From the NCBI GenBank assembly GCA_025934695.1, contig JAICWS010000002.1:248001-312000 (forward strand): a stretch of DNA of 64,000 nt, read 5' to 3'. This document shows, piece after piece, positions 9,805 through 18,775 of the stretch. Made by a program: the position numbers and the translations under genes. The notes beneath the pieces were generated by a model. That model searched no databases and had not been told where the DNA came from. It worked only from the letters and a program-made list of their open reading frames with translations. The stretch is from Alphaproteobacteria bacterium. Its GTDB lineage: Bacteria; Pseudomonadota; Alphaproteobacteria; Micavibrionales; UBA2020. Position 1 is the first letter of the stretch. Each line of letters opens with the position of its first letter.

Positions 9805-10296
9805 ATGAAAAAACTAATTCCTCTTGTCGGCGCCGCGGGCCTCTCGCTCCTTCTTTCCGCCTGCACGGTCCATCAGAAAGTGGATCAGCAACTCGTTGCG
9901 GAACCGGATCCCGTCGGCCTGCGTTTGGCGAACGCGGTCGACAAAGCGTCGGCGGCTCTGCAGACCCTTGCCTCCGTCGAACAGGCGCGCAATCCTAACG
10001 CCGCGATCCAGCAGGTGCCCTATGCGCCGCAGGAACTGCGCCGCACCGTCACCGTCACCTGGGTCGGCCCCATCGAGCCGATCATGCGCCGTCTCGCCGA
10101 CCGCGCGGGCTATGACATGCAGGTCAACGGCGACATGCCGCCAGCGCCCGTCGTCATCAGCCTGAACGTGCGTGAAAAATCCGTCATCGAAACGCTGCGC
10201 GACGTCGGTCTCCAGGCCGGTCAGCGCGCGGATGTCGTCGTCGATCCCGAACATCGTATTGTGGAGTTGAACTATGCGCCTGTTTCCGGCGACTAA
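9805..10296 (+). CDS. dotD: DotD-like outer-membrane lipoprotein of a type IVB secretion system
   Basis: The 163-residue protein begins MKKLIPLVGAAGLSLLLSAC, a typical lipoprotein signal with lipobox LLSAC. The mature part contains the DotD/TraH signatures: LRRTVTVTWVGPIEPIMRRLADRAGY and a secretin-N-like fold with VVISLNVREKSVIETLRDVGLQAG. In Legionella DotD with DotC targets DotH to the outer membrane core complex. The ATG at 9805 is chosen because the signal sequence starts there. Its 3' end overlaps dotC by 23 bp, and dotD-dotC-dotB-icmT follow in the order of R64 traHIJK. Confidence 0.88.
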   Translation: MKKLIPLVGAAGLSLLLSACTVHQKVDQQLVAEPDPVGLRLANAVDKASAALQTLASVEQARNPNAAIQQVPYAPQELRRTVTVTWVGPIEPIMRRLADRAGYDMQVNGDMPPAPVVISLNVREKSVIETLRDVGLQAGQRADVVVDPEHRIVELNYAPVSGD

Positions 10297-11446
10297 GACC
10301 GCGATCCTGCTGTGCTGCGCCGTTCTCGCGTTCGGGGCGCCTTCCGCCCGCGCGCAGACGATGCCGCTCGGCACCACGAGCGGCAATACGCCGCCGCCGA
10401 CCTTGGGCGGCGGAGGGCAGATGTCCCCCGCGGCCGCGCAGGCTTACGCGCGTCAGCTGTCGCGCATGATGCAGCAGCAGGCGGCGCAGCAGCAGACGGC
10501 GACGGCGACCCCCGTCGCCCCGGTGACGCCCGCGATGACGCAGGCCCAGCTCGACAAGGCGCTGCAGGACCCGGACAGCGCGGCCTATAAGGCGAACCAG
10601 CTCGCCGACCAGGCGAAGGCGGACCGCTCGCTCGACCAGTTCGGCCGCGCCCAGGAGCTGCCGAAGCCCAATCCGCTCGACGCGGATCCGACGCCGCCGG
10701 CGCTCGAGCATCTTCAGAACATCAACAAGACCGAGGGCCAGAATATCTCCGACGACATCGTCGGCAAGAAGATGGCCACCGACATGCGCCGCGAAAGCCA
10801 GCGCGAGGCGGCGCTGTCCTATGGGGCGCGCGGCGGCCTCGCCAAGCGCTCGTACGAAGTGCTCGAAGAGCTGCGGGGCTACGAAAACACGCTCGACAAG
10901 GTTTTCAATTTCCGCGCGCTCCTCGTCAAGGCGCCCTCGGGCCTCCTGATCGAGCCGCCGATCGTGCGCGAGTCTCTCGACGCGACCACCATCACGGAAG
11001 GCGGCAACGAAGCCGCGGTCGCCGACCAGATTCTCCAGATCAACAAGCAGGCGAAAATCGTCACCGCGCCGCGCGACTGGCGCCAGTATCTCGAAATGAG
11101 GTATGACACGATCATCGCGCCGCCGCCGAAAATTCTTTGGCCCAAGAACGAAAAAGAACAAGCCAGCTGGAACGAATGGGTCAAGGAAGGCTGGCAGGCG
11201 GGCTATGAGCAGGGCGAACAGATTTTCGAGGCGAACATCGCCCAGATGGTGGCGGATTACAGCGGCATGGTGCGTTACCGCATGCTGCTGGCCGAAGGCA
11301 AGATCTCGCAGCCCTATGCGTTGCAGGAAGACCGGGGCGTGACGGGCGGAAGAAACGAAATGCGGGTCGGTGACCGCGCGCTTCGGATTACGGGACCCTC
11401 ACAGTTCCTGACGGGGGCAGACCTATGGAAGCCGGCAGACCGGTAA
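10274..11446 (+). CDS. dotC: DotC-like component of a type IVB secretion system
   Basis: This 390-residue protein has an N-terminal signal (TAILLCCAVLAFGAPSARA). Unlike Legionella DotC it shows no obvious lipobox at the usual place. A Gln/Ala-rich low-complexity region (residues 40-85) precedes a DotC/TraI core with RESQREAALSYGARGGLAKRSYE, PPIVRES, and the C-terminal YEQGEQIFEANIAQMVADYSGMVRYRMLLAEGKIS region typical of the family (written here as separate blocks). It overlaps both neighbours, dotD and dotB, so translation is coupled. Confidence 0.85.
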   Translation: MRLFPATKTAILLCCAVLAFGAPSARAQTMPLGTTSGNTPPPTLGGGGQMSPAAAQAYARQLSRMMQQQAAQQQTATATPVAPVTPAMTQAQLDKALQDPDSAAYKANQLADQAKADRSLDQFGRAQELPKPNPLDADPTPPALEHLQNINKTEGQNISDDIVGKKMATDMRRESQREAALSYGARGGLAKRSYEVLEELRGYENTLDKVFNFRALLVKAPSGLLIEPPIVRESLDATTITEGGNEAAVADQILQINKQAKIVTAPRDWRQYLEMRYDTIIAPPPKILWPKNEKEQASWNEWVKEGWQAGYEQGEQIFEANIAQMVADYSGMVRYRMLLAEGKISQPYALQEDRGVTGGRNEMRVGDRALRITGPSQFLTGADLWKPADR

Positions 11447-12651
11447 GTCTACTTAAAAAAGGCGTCGATGATCTCAAGGAAACCTGGCCGGGCGAACCCG
11501 ACCGTTTCCTCGAGCATCATATCGACCCGTTTTTGCTCTGGTGCGTGAAGAAAAACTCGTCCGATATCACCTGGCAGTCGAACCGCCCCGTGATGTGCGA
11601 GATTTACGGCAGCCTTTATCCCTCCACCTACCGCGCGCTCGATGCCGCCGACATGACCGCCGCGATCACGCGCCTGTACGGCACGGAAGCGCTCGCGATC
11701 CTCGCGGGTGGCGCCGACATCGACTTGTCCTACGAAATCATGATCGACCGCTTCACGCGCGTGCGCTTCCGCGTGAACATGACCGCCATTCTGGCCGACG
11801 GCCGCGACGGCGTGCAGATCACGATGCGTACCCTGCCTTCCGCGCCGCCGACCTTCACGCAGCTCGGCATCGAGGAAGGGATCACCAAGAACTGGCGCCC
11901 GCGCCAGGGCATTGTGCTTGTCACGGGCCCCACCGGCTCGGGTAAATCCACGCTGCTCGCGGCGGGCATCCGCGGCCTCATCGAAAGCGTGCACGGCTGC
12001 GGCAAGCTCCTCACCTACGAGGCGCCGATCGAATTTACCTACGATACGATTATTTCGCGGCGATCGCTGGTCGCGCAGACCGAGATCCCGCGCCACCTCC
12101 CGACCTTTGCCGCCGGGGTGCGTAACGCTCTGCGCCGCAAGCCCGAAATCATTCTGGTGGGCGAGTCGCGCGACCGCGAAACCATCTCGGCCTCGATCGA
12201 GGCCGCCCAGACGGGCCACCTTGTGTACTCCACGGTCCACACCACCGGCGTGGCCTCGACGGTCCGACGCATGGTCTCTACCTTTGAGCCCGGCGAGCGC
12301 AACGAACGCGCTTTTTCGCTCATGGAAACCATCCGGTTAATAATTACGCAAACATTGGTGCCTAAAATAGGAGGAGGACGGGTCGCGCTCCGGGAGTACA
12401 TGGCTTTCACCGAAGAAATCCGTGAAACACTCCTGAACATGACCTACGACAAGTGGCCTTACGAGCTTATGCAAATGGTTGCCAAGACCGGAAAGACCAT
12501 GGAATCATCCGCGAAGGACGCTTACGAGGCTGGTAAAATCGAAAAGCGCCACTACCTCGTCTACATGCAGGGTTCCAAAGCCGCGCGTAAGGCGATGGGC
12601 ATGGAGGTTAAGGACGATGAGGAAGAAGAAGCGGGCGGCGGGGGGCATTAA
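11425..12651 (+). CDS. dotB: DotB-like secretion ATPase
   Basis: The 408-residue protein belongs to the VirB11/PilT superfamily and aligns with DotB/TraJ. Walker A GPTGSGKS lies at residues 168-175, the Asp/His boxes follow, and Walker B IILVGESRD is at 242-250. The N-terminal domain (SSDITWQSNRPVMCEIYG, TRLYG) is the usual PAS-like part of the hexamer. It energises substrate transfer from the cytoplasmic side of the inner membrane. Length agrees with the family (about 375-400), with an extra acidic Glu/Gly-rich tail. Confidence 0.92.
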   Translation: MEAGRPVSLLKKGVDDLKETWPGEPDRFLEHHIDPFLLWCVKKNSSDITWQSNRPVMCEIYGSLYPSTYRALDAADMTAAITRLYGTEALAILAGGADIDLSYEIMIDRFTRVRFRVNMTAILADGRDGVQITMRTLPSAPPTFTQLGIEEGITKNWRPRQGIVLVTGPTGSGKSTLLAAGIRGLIESVHGCGKLLTYEAPIEFTYDTIISRRSLVAQTEIPRHLPTFAAGVRNALRRKPEIILVGESRDRETISASIEAAQTGHLVYSTVHTTGVASTVRRMVSTFEPGERNERAFSLMETIRLIITQTLVPKIGGGRVALREYMAFTEEIRETLLNMTYDKWPYELMQMVAKTGKTMESSAKDAYEAGKIEKRHYLVYMQGSKAARKAMGMEVKDDEEEEAGGGGH

Positions 12652-12654
12652 GGC

Positions 12655-12954
12655 ATGGCACAGATAGTCGTCGAAACCGCGAAGTCGTGGCACTGGCGTA
12701 ACACCCAGAAAACAGTGCGCTTTTTCATCTTCGATGCCCGCGCCGGTTTCTTCGTGGTGCTCGTCCTCGTGCATGCCCGCCTGTGGACACTGGGCCTCGC
12801 GGCGATCGTCATGACCATTTTTTATTTGCTTGAACGCAGAAGCCTGTCGTTTCCGGCCGCGCTGCGCGCGTTGCGCGTCTGGATCATCGGTCCGCGGCGT
12901 CCGGGGTGGATTTTCAGCCGCCGGCGCAAGCTTCTGGACACGGGTTCGCGCTAG
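12655..12954 (+). CDS. icmT: IcmT/TraK-like small inner-membrane protein
   Basis: This 99-residue protein contains the IcmT pattern: an aromatic N-terminal motif SWHWRNTQKTVRFFIFDAR, two membrane segments (about 31-44 and 48-61), and a basic C-terminal half with RPGWIFSRRRKLLD. IcmT is an inner-membrane component of Dot/Icm systems, TraK in R64. It starts 3 nt after dotB and closes the dotDCB-icmT module; a stem-loop follows. Confidence 0.85.
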   Translation: MAQIVVETAKSWHWRNTQKTVRFFIFDARAGFFVVLVLVHARLWTLGLAAIVMTIFYLLERRSLSFPAALRALRVWIIGPRRPGWIFSRRRKLLDTGSR

Positions 12955-12988
12955 TTAAAATAGCGGTTTCCCAAGGTTTTTTTGACTT

Positions 12989-13010
12989 CCGGGGCCTTGC
13001 AACACCCCGG
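12989..13010 (+). terminator. Possible terminator after icmT
   Basis: CCGGGG (12989-12994) and CCCCGG (13005-13010) form a 6-bp stem with a 10-nt loop, followed by ATTTTATC. The T-run is short, so it may be a weak terminator. A possible promoter for the next gene (TTGCAA 12998-13003, ATAACT 13021-13026, spacer 17) overlaps it. Confidence 0.4.
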
Positions 13011-13072
13011 ATTTTATCGCATAACTGTTGTAACGAACTTCAGACATTCTCGTGTAAATGCAGGGAAAAAAC

Positions 13073-14374
13073 ATGACAAGCAAGCGCTTCTCCAGGCTCG
13101 CGTTTATCCTCTCCGGCGCGGCAATCATCTCCTATTCCGCCGCCGCCCATGCGGGTTTCGAATGGAAAGGGCCGCTTGAAGCGCCCGCGCCGCAAGCCGC
13201 CGCACCCGCTCCCGCCGATACGGGAAGCATGGGTGATCTCGCGCCGGTCGGCGCCGAAGGCGCTGCCGCCGCTGCTTCAGCGCCGCAAGCCGCAGCCCCT
13301 GCCGCAATGCCTGTCGCCGCTCCCGTCGCTCCGGCCCCGGCTGGCGCTGCCGGTGATACCCTCGCCGGTTTCGCCAAGGACGTCCCGCTCGTGATGGCGC
13401 TCCAGCAAATCGTCCCGCCCGGCTATCAGTATTCCTTCGCCTCCGGCGTCGATGCCGGCACTTCCGTGTCGTGGGAAGGCGGCAAGCCCTGGCAATCCGT
13501 GCTTTCCGACATGCTGGGCTCCCATGGTCTCGGCTACACGCTTCAGAACAATACCGTCGTCGTCGGCCCGTCTCAGGCGCCAGCATCGAAAGAAGCCTCG
13601 GCTGCTCCCGCGCCTGCCGCCGCGCCCGCGCCGGATTCCATGATGACGCCGATGCCGTCGGATTCGGCTGCCGCCGCGCCCGCCAACTCCTCCGCGCCGC
13701 TGAACATCGTTTCCCCGCCGCCCGGCGAGAGCGCGTCGAACGCGCCTGTCGCAGCGCCGGTCGCGCCCGCCGCCGATGCGAATGCCGCGCAAACGGCTTC
13801 CGCCGCGTCCGCGCCGAAGAAGGAAGAAACGGTCACCATCCATCGCGACAAGCCCAAGTCGCTGCTCGAGCGCCTGGGTTTCGTGCATCACAAGAGCACG
13901 ACCGATACGGCGGCTGCATCGTCGGCCCCGGCTCCGGCTCCGGCTGCGGCGACCGCCGCGGCGCCCGCCGCCCCCACGCCGCAGTCTGAAAAAGTCGCAT
14001 CAGCCGATATGCCTGTCGCGCCGACTCCCGCCGCATCCCCCCCGGTCATGAGCGACGCTCCGGTGGCAACGGCCCAGCCCGCCGCCGCCATGACGGCGGT
14101 CGCGCCTTCCGGCACCTGGCAGGGCGCGAAGGGCGCCACGCTGCGCGATGTCCTGAAAGCCTGGTCGGACAAGGCGGGTGTCGATCTCTACTGGTCGATT
14201 GATTATGACTATCGCCTCAGCGAAGATGTCGGCATCTCCGGCTCTTACGACGAAGCGGTGGGCAACCTGCTGGACAAATTCGCCTCGGTGCGGCCGCAGC
14301 CTTACGGCCAGCTCCACCAAGGTGGCAACGGTCCCAGAGTCTTGGTTATTAAATCTTACGACCTGACGCCGTAA
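13073..14374 (+). CDS. Exported protein with two TcpQ/secretin-N-like domains
   Basis: The ATG at 13073 has AGGG 8 nt upstream and starts a signal peptide (residues 1-32, ending AAHAG). The 433-residue protein then alternates long Ala/Pro-rich linkers with two folded modules: one at about 98-165 (DVPLVMALQQIVPPGYQYSF ... TLQNNTVVVGPSQ) and one at about 340-433 (ATLRDVLKAWSDKAGVDLYW ... VLVIKSYDLTP). Both look like the TcpQ/PilL type of domain, which contacts the secretin in type IV pilus and related systems. It sits between icmT and the exported paralogues, so a periplasmic or outer-membrane part of the machine is likely. Confidence 0.7.
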   Translation: MTSKRFSRLAFILSGAAIISYSAAAHAGFEWKGPLEAPAPQAAAPAPADTGSMGDLAPVGAEGAAAAASAPQAAAPAAMPVAAPVAPAPAGAAGDTLAGFAKDVPLVMALQQIVPPGYQYSFASGVDAGTSVSWEGGKPWQSVLSDMLGSHGLGYTLQNNTVVVGPSQAPASKEASAAPAPAAAPAPDSMMTPMPSDSAAAAPANSSAPLNIVSPPPGESASNAPVAAPVAPAADANAAQTASAASAPKKEETVTIHRDKPKSLLERLGFVHHKSTTDTAAASSAPAPAPAAATAAAPAAPTPQSEKVASADMPVAPTPAASPPVMSDAPVATAQPAAAMTAVAPSGTWQGAKGATLRDVLKAWSDKAGVDLYWSIDYDYRLSEDVGISGSYDEAVGNLLDKFASVRPQPYGQLHQGGNGPRVLVIKSYDLTP

Positions 14375-14413
14375 TTTCCATTAGCGGTTGATTTTCCTTA
14401 TCATTTTCGAATT

Positions 14414-14443
14414 TTGTCACATTTTAACTAAATGTGATACAAT
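14414..14443 (+). promoter_or_regulatory. Promoter with embedded dyad upstream of the four exported paralogues
   Basis: TTGTCA (14414-14419) and TACAAT (14438-14443) are spaced by 18 nt. The spacer contains an 8-bp perfect inverted repeat TCACATTT (14417-14424) / AAATGTGA (14430-14437), which overlaps the -35 box and abuts the -10. This layout fits a repressor operator. The leader to the ATG at 14522 is about 70 nt. Confidence 0.55.
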
Positions 14444-14521
14444 AAAGGAATATGGTCGAAGCAGCAGTTCCGCCTGTCATTAGGACGTGGTTGGCTGTCT
14501 GTCGTTGGGGTTTCTTTGGTC

Positions 14522-15868
14522 ATGTTCAAGTCAGGACGTCTGAAATCTGCTCTTATCGCTGTCGCCTTCCTGTGTTTCGTCTTCACGGGTTTCGTCAGCG
14601 TGAACGTCATGACCTCATGCCGTTCCGAAGCGCAATGCGCGGTTTGCGGCGATCCTTGCATCGGCGCGGTTTGCGGTCTTGCCTGCGTCATGAACACGCA
14701 GATCAACGGCCTCGTGCTCTTCCCCGATATCGCGATCACCGTGGCGGAACTCTCGCTGCACATGGACCTCGCCCTGCAGGGCTTCCAGGACGCAATCGAC
14801 GACAAAATATATGAAGTCACCAACAACATCGTCGGCTGGATCGATACCTTCTGGTGGTACAACCTGCGCCCCGCCATGCAGGCCCAGACCCGTCAGCTGA
14901 ACACCTTCGACTCTTTCAAGGATGAAAACGAGGGCGGTTACGCCGACGCCTCCGACGCCAGCCGCGTCGACAACGAATATACGCGTCGCGACATCGACAG
15001 CCATCGAGAACAGCGCCCGTCGCAGCAGGTCTGCGTCGCAGGCACGATCAGCGGCGGCATGACGCGCACGGCGGTGTTCCGCCGCGCCTATGAAACCGCC
15101 GCTTCCGGCGAACGCGCGACCCGCACGTCGAACGACACCTCGGCGGCCAGCGGCGCCCCCACGAACAACAGCCAGGGCGCCGATCAGCAGGCGCGCTGGA
15201 AGAACTACACCACCAATTACTGCAACAAGGACGCGAACGCCGGCTACTCGGGCTGCACCGCGAACGCCGCCCAGGTCGACCGCGACATCTCCGTCACTGA
15301 CGAGATTTTCGCCAAGGACACGATCGACCTGAAGACGCCGGCCACGCAGCAGGCGATCGACGACATCCTGCAGAACATCTCCGAGCCCACGATCGAAGAC
15401 CCGGTTCCCCCCAGCGCGGTCAACAGCACGATGGGCCAGGAAGCCATCCTGCAGGGCCAGGCCTACAAGGCCAAGCGCCAGGCGATTTACGACGCGCTCT
15501 ATTACATCGTGTCGCGCCGCGCGCCCGGTTCCGTGGGCACGACCGGTTCGCCCAACTTCCTGCAGGACATGCGCACGGCGTCCGGCGTCGACCCCAGCTA
15601 CTTCTCCGCCAACCCGTCGCATAACGAGATCATGGAAGTGATGATGAGCGAGCGCTTCCGCACCGGCCAGTATTCCATCGAGCAGATCGACGAGCCCGAG
15701 AACAACCAGCGCGAGATGGTCACGCAGCAGGCCTTCCAGGCGATGCTTCTCTCGGATGAGCTCGACCTCCTCGACCGCTACGGCCTCGTCCTCGCCGCGC
15801 AGGCCAGCGGGGAAGTCAAGGCCGACAAGCCGCACCGTCCACAAGCAGAGTTTGCGCCCGTACGATGA
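14522..15868 (+). CDS. Exported cysteine-containing paralogue 1 of 4
   Basis: The 448-residue protein starts with a hydrophobic signal or anchor (residues 10-32, ALIAVAFLCFVFTGFVSV) followed by a cluster of five Cys within about 25 residues (SCRSEAQCAVCGDPCIGAVC). A helical region contains WWYNLRPAMQAQTRQLN, shared nearly word for word with paralogue 2. Later come QVCVAG, the motif YCNKDANAGYSGC, and a conserved C-terminal half (DPVPPSAVNSTMGQEAIL; SHNEIMEVMMSERFRTGQYS). I do not recognise the family. It opens a four-gene run and overlaps the next gene by ATGA. Confidence 0.72.
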   Translation: MFKSGRLKSALIAVAFLCFVFTGFVSVNVMTSCRSEAQCAVCGDPCIGAVCGLACVMNTQINGLVLFPDIAITVAELSLHMDLALQGFQDAIDDKIYEVTNNIVGWIDTFWWYNLRPAMQAQTRQLNTFDSFKDENEGGYADASDASRVDNEYTRRDIDSHREQRPSQQVCVAGTISGGMTRTAVFRRAYETAASGERATRTSNDTSAASGAPTNNSQGADQQARWKNYTTNYCNKDANAGYSGCTANAAQVDRDISVTDEIFAKDTIDLKTPATQQAIDDILQNISEPTIEDPVPPSAVNSTMGQEAILQGQAYKAKRQAIYDALYYIVSRRAPGSVGTTGSPNFLQDMRTASGVDPSYFSANPSHNEIMEVMMSERFRTGQYSIEQIDEPENNQREMVTQQAFQAMLLSDELDLLDRYGLVLAAQASGEVKADKPHRPQAEFAPVR

Positions 15869-17394
15869 CAGAGCCGTTGAAAAATCCGCCTGAGAAGAAA
15901 GCGTCCCGGAAGTTCCGCCCGGGCCGCAAGGCAATGCTCGCGCTCGTCTTCGCCGCGTTCCTGATCGGCTACACCTCCATGGTTTCACTGCGCGGCAACC
16001 AGTGCAACGCGCAGGCGATCCTGCCGCCGCCCGTGGGCATCGTGGTGGCGCCCGGCGTTTGCATCATGGCCGTGGGCTTCGGCGTCTGCGTCGACCTTTG
16101 CGACCCGATCAGCACCTCCACCTTCGTGAAGACAACCGACGAAACGACGATCGACACGCTGCTTCAGAACCTGACGGTCAGGCTGCCGCCGTGGATGGCG
16201 ACGATGACCGGCGGCGGCCTGACGCAGACCGGCGGCGGGGACGACGGCTTCATCGGCGGCGAGATCGATTCGATGATGCAATCGCTGCTGTTGCGGCTGA
16301 ACGACATCGAACTCGACATGATGGACTGGTGGGACACGATGTGGTGGTACAACCTGCGCCCCGCCATGCAGGCGATGACGCGCCAGTGGAACACCTCGAA
16401 CTCGCAGCAGGCCGAGGATTTCCAGAGCGGCATGGACGCCTTCCAGGAAGATGAAACCAACCTCGAGGACATGAACACCGACAACAAGAACCACCAGGCC
16501 ACGCGCGTGTCGGAAAACGGCTGCGTCGCGGCGACCGCCGCCGGCGGCTTCGGCCGCCAGCAGAACTATAACCGCGCGATGCGCCAGGCCTGGCAGGACG
16601 ATGACGCCAGCGACGGCCAGAACCGCCTGCACCAGACCGGCACCTCGGGCACGACGCGCGCCGCCGCGACGGGCTTCGCGGCCAAGCTCAAGCAGGACGC
16701 CCAGACTTTCGAAAGCACCTTCTGCGACCCGAACGACAACGGCGGCCATAACGTCACCGGCTGCGCCGCGCCGAACGACCAGTACGGCAACTCCTACGCC
16801 AATGCCGACGTGCAGGTCACCAAGAACCTCTACAACAAGCTGACGATGCAGGTCGACGACCCGACCGACGGCCCGAACGAGACGAAGGTCGCCAAGGCCG
16901 TGGTCGACAACACGATGGGCGACCCCACGGGCGACCCCATCCCGACGCTCGAGATGAACTCGCCCGCCGGCCATGAGGCATGGCTGAGCCGCCGCTCGTA
17001 CCTCGCGCGCTACGCCGCCATCCGCACTGTGCCGCAGCTGATCGCCGGCTGGCGCATGCCGGGCTCGAAGCTGGGCCAGTGGATCCAGGAGATCGAAAAA
17101 GACGCAGGCGTGCCCACCGGCCAGGGCGAGATGTCGAACAACCCCAGCTACCGCGAAATCGTGCACGCCGTGTCGGTCGACCGCTTCAACAGCGGCAAAT
17201 ACGCGAACAACCTGATCTCGGATGAAGGCGAAATCGAGATGGAGAAGCTGACTATCCAGAGCTTCTATCTGATGCAGCTGCGGGACTATTACGAACTGCT
17301 GGAACGCGAGGCGCTGACGCTGGCCGTCCAGGATGCGCTGCTGGCTGAAAAGATCGTCAGGCCGGATACCCACGAAGTGCAGCCGGTGCGATAA
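15865..17394 (+). CDS. Exported cysteine-containing paralogue 2 of 4
   Basis: This 509-residue paralogue has an N-terminal hydrophobic helix (AMLALVFAAFLIGYTSMVSL) after about 20 basic residues, then C-I-M-A-V-G-F-G-V-C-V-D-L-C. It carries the shared blocks TMWWYNLRPAMQAMTRQWN, NGCVAATAAGG, FCDPNDNGGHNVTGC and SYREIVHAVSVDRFNSGKY. Compared with paralogue 1 it has an insertion of Gly-rich sequence (TGGGLTQTGGGDDGFIGG). Translation is coupled to its upstream neighbour. It is probably anchored or secreted across the inner membrane; function is unknown. Confidence 0.72.
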   Translation: MTEPLKNPPEKKASRKFRPGRKAMLALVFAAFLIGYTSMVSLRGNQCNAQAILPPPVGIVVAPGVCIMAVGFGVCVDLCDPISTSTFVKTTDETTIDTLLQNLTVRLPPWMATMTGGGLTQTGGGDDGFIGGEIDSMMQSLLLRLNDIELDMMDWWDTMWWYNLRPAMQAMTRQWNTSNSQQAEDFQSGMDAFQEDETNLEDMNTDNKNHQATRVSENGCVAATAAGGFGRQQNYNRAMRQAWQDDDASDGQNRLHQTGTSGTTRAAATGFAAKLKQDAQTFESTFCDPNDNGGHNVTGCAAPNDQYGNSYANADVQVTKNLYNKLTMQVDDPTDGPNETKVAKAVVDNTMGDPTGDPIPTLEMNSPAGHEAWLSRRSYLARYAAIRTVPQLIAGWRMPGSKLGQWIQEIEKDAGVPTGQGEMSNNPSYREIVHAVSVDRFNSGKYANNLISDEGEIEMEKLTIQSFYLMQLRDYYELLEREALTLAVQDALLAEKIVRPDTHEVQPVR

Positions 17395-17400
17395 GGGAAT

Positions 17401-18765
17401 ATGGTCATGAGGAAGTTATTCGGGAACGGAGGCGGCGGACTGAACGGCATCGGCAAGGCCGCGGTCGCGTTCATGACCGTGGCCGGCCTCGTCGGCATGA
17501 TGTTCGTCGCCTCGCAAAAAAACGCGAATGCCCAGTGCGAAGACCCTATCACCATGGCGGCCGGCGTGTCGGGCGCGATTATCGCCCAGGTGACGCTGAT
17601 CACGAACACCTTCATGTCGTCGGCCCTGTGCCCGACGGCGCCGCCCGTCTGCGGCACCCTGCCGAACCTTTACGCGATCGCGATCGAGAATACGCAGAAT
17701 TTCCTTCTCGGCGACCTCAACACGATGGAAGACACGATCCTGACGCGCCTCGAAAAATTCTGGGACGCCTGGCTGCTCGCGCTCAAGGACGAGACGGCCC
17801 AGCTGTCGGGCAGCACGCAGGACGGCACGCGCCACCTCGACAGCCTCTTCGACTCCTCCGACGAGACGCAGAACGAGCGCCTGCTGCAGGAAACCGAGCA
17901 TACGGCCAAGAAGCAGTACCAGACCACCGACCAGGGCTGCCGCTTCGACACCGCCGCGCGCTACATGAATTCGAACATGCGTAACGGCACCTTCATATCG
18001 CAGGGTATTGCGAAGGACAACGACGTCCAGGGCTCGAACAACAGCGCGACGCCCGCGGCCGCCGGCGAGGGCCCGGTCGACAAGGCGCGCTTCAACACCT
18101 ATTCGTCGACCTTCTGCGATGCCGTCTCCAACGGCGGCTATCCGGGCTGCGCCACGGCGGGACCGCTGGCGAACTACGACACGCTGCCGGGCAAGACGCT
18201 TTTCGGCAAGGAAACGCTGGATAGCCCCAGCGCCCCCGGTTCCGTCGACAAGAACGAGCGCGCCGCCATCGAGGCGCTGACCTATAACATCACGGGTTTC
18301 GACGTGCCCGACCCGTTCCAGCCGGGCGTGCTGGAAACCGCCGCGGGCAAGGAACAGCGCGTGACCGACCGCCAGTACCTCGCGCAGATGGACGCCGTCA
18401 GCTCCCTCGTCACCTCCCTGGTCGGCGAGCGCATGCCGGGCTCCAAGCCGACCCCCGAAGTGCAGCAATTGCGCACCAAGCTGGGCGTGACCGACGCCTC
18501 GCAATACGCGAGCGAGCGCGAAATCCGCCAGTCCGTGGTCGAGCAGCTCTGGGATCCGAACTACTGGGTTGACCTGGGCGACTCGCCGGGCTCGGTCTCG
18601 CAGAAAGAGGTTTATCTCCAGGCTTACAACCTGCTGATGCTGTACAAGATCATCGAGAAGACCGAGAAGATCGCGAATACCTATGCGATCGAGACCGCCG
18701 ACATGCTCGAGAAGAATCACGGCAGCGTGCGCTATACGCGCCAGGAAGAAACGCCGACAAGGTAA
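17401..18765 (+). CDS. Exported cysteine-containing paralogue 3 of 4
   Basis: The 454-residue protein has a signal-like segment (residues 16-38, AVAFMTVAGLVGMMFVASQ, then NANAQCED). Shared blocks are FWDAWLLALKDETAQLSGS at the place of the LRPAMQ block, QGCRFDTAARYM, FCDAVSNGGYPGC, RQYLAQMDAVSSLVTSLV followed by GERMPGSK, and a C-terminal helix. The spacing of the paired Cys (x-C-D/N ... G-x-x-G-C) is kept across all four. It begins 6 nt after paralogue 2; an alternative ATG lies at 17407. Confidence 0.72.
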   Translation: MVMRKLFGNGGGGLNGIGKAAVAFMTVAGLVGMMFVASQKNANAQCEDPITMAAGVSGAIIAQVTLITNTFMSSALCPTAPPVCGTLPNLYAIAIENTQNFLLGDLNTMEDTILTRLEKFWDAWLLALKDETAQLSGSTQDGTRHLDSLFDSSDETQNERLLQETEHTAKKQYQTTDQGCRFDTAARYMNSNMRNGTFISQGIAKDNDVQGSNNSATPAAAGEGPVDKARFNTYSSTFCDAVSNGGYPGCATAGPLANYDTLPGKTLFGKETLDSPSAPGSVDKNERAAIEALTYNITGFDVPDPFQPGVLETAAGKEQRVTDRQYLAQMDAVSSLVTSLVGERMPGSKPTPEVQQLRTKLGVTDASQYASEREIRQSVVEQLWDPNYWVDLGDSPGSVSQKEVYLQAYNLLMLYKIIEKTEKIANTYAIETADMLEKNHGSVRYTRQEETPTR

Positions 18766-18775
18766 GTGTGACGCC

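Noticed and set aside
14615-17373. Open frames of about 460 residues on the minus strand opposite the exported paralogues
   Set aside because: Compositions are Arg/Val/Gly/Ala-rich with no domains, no RBS and no paralogy among themselves, while the plus strand has signals, coupled starts and conserved blocks.
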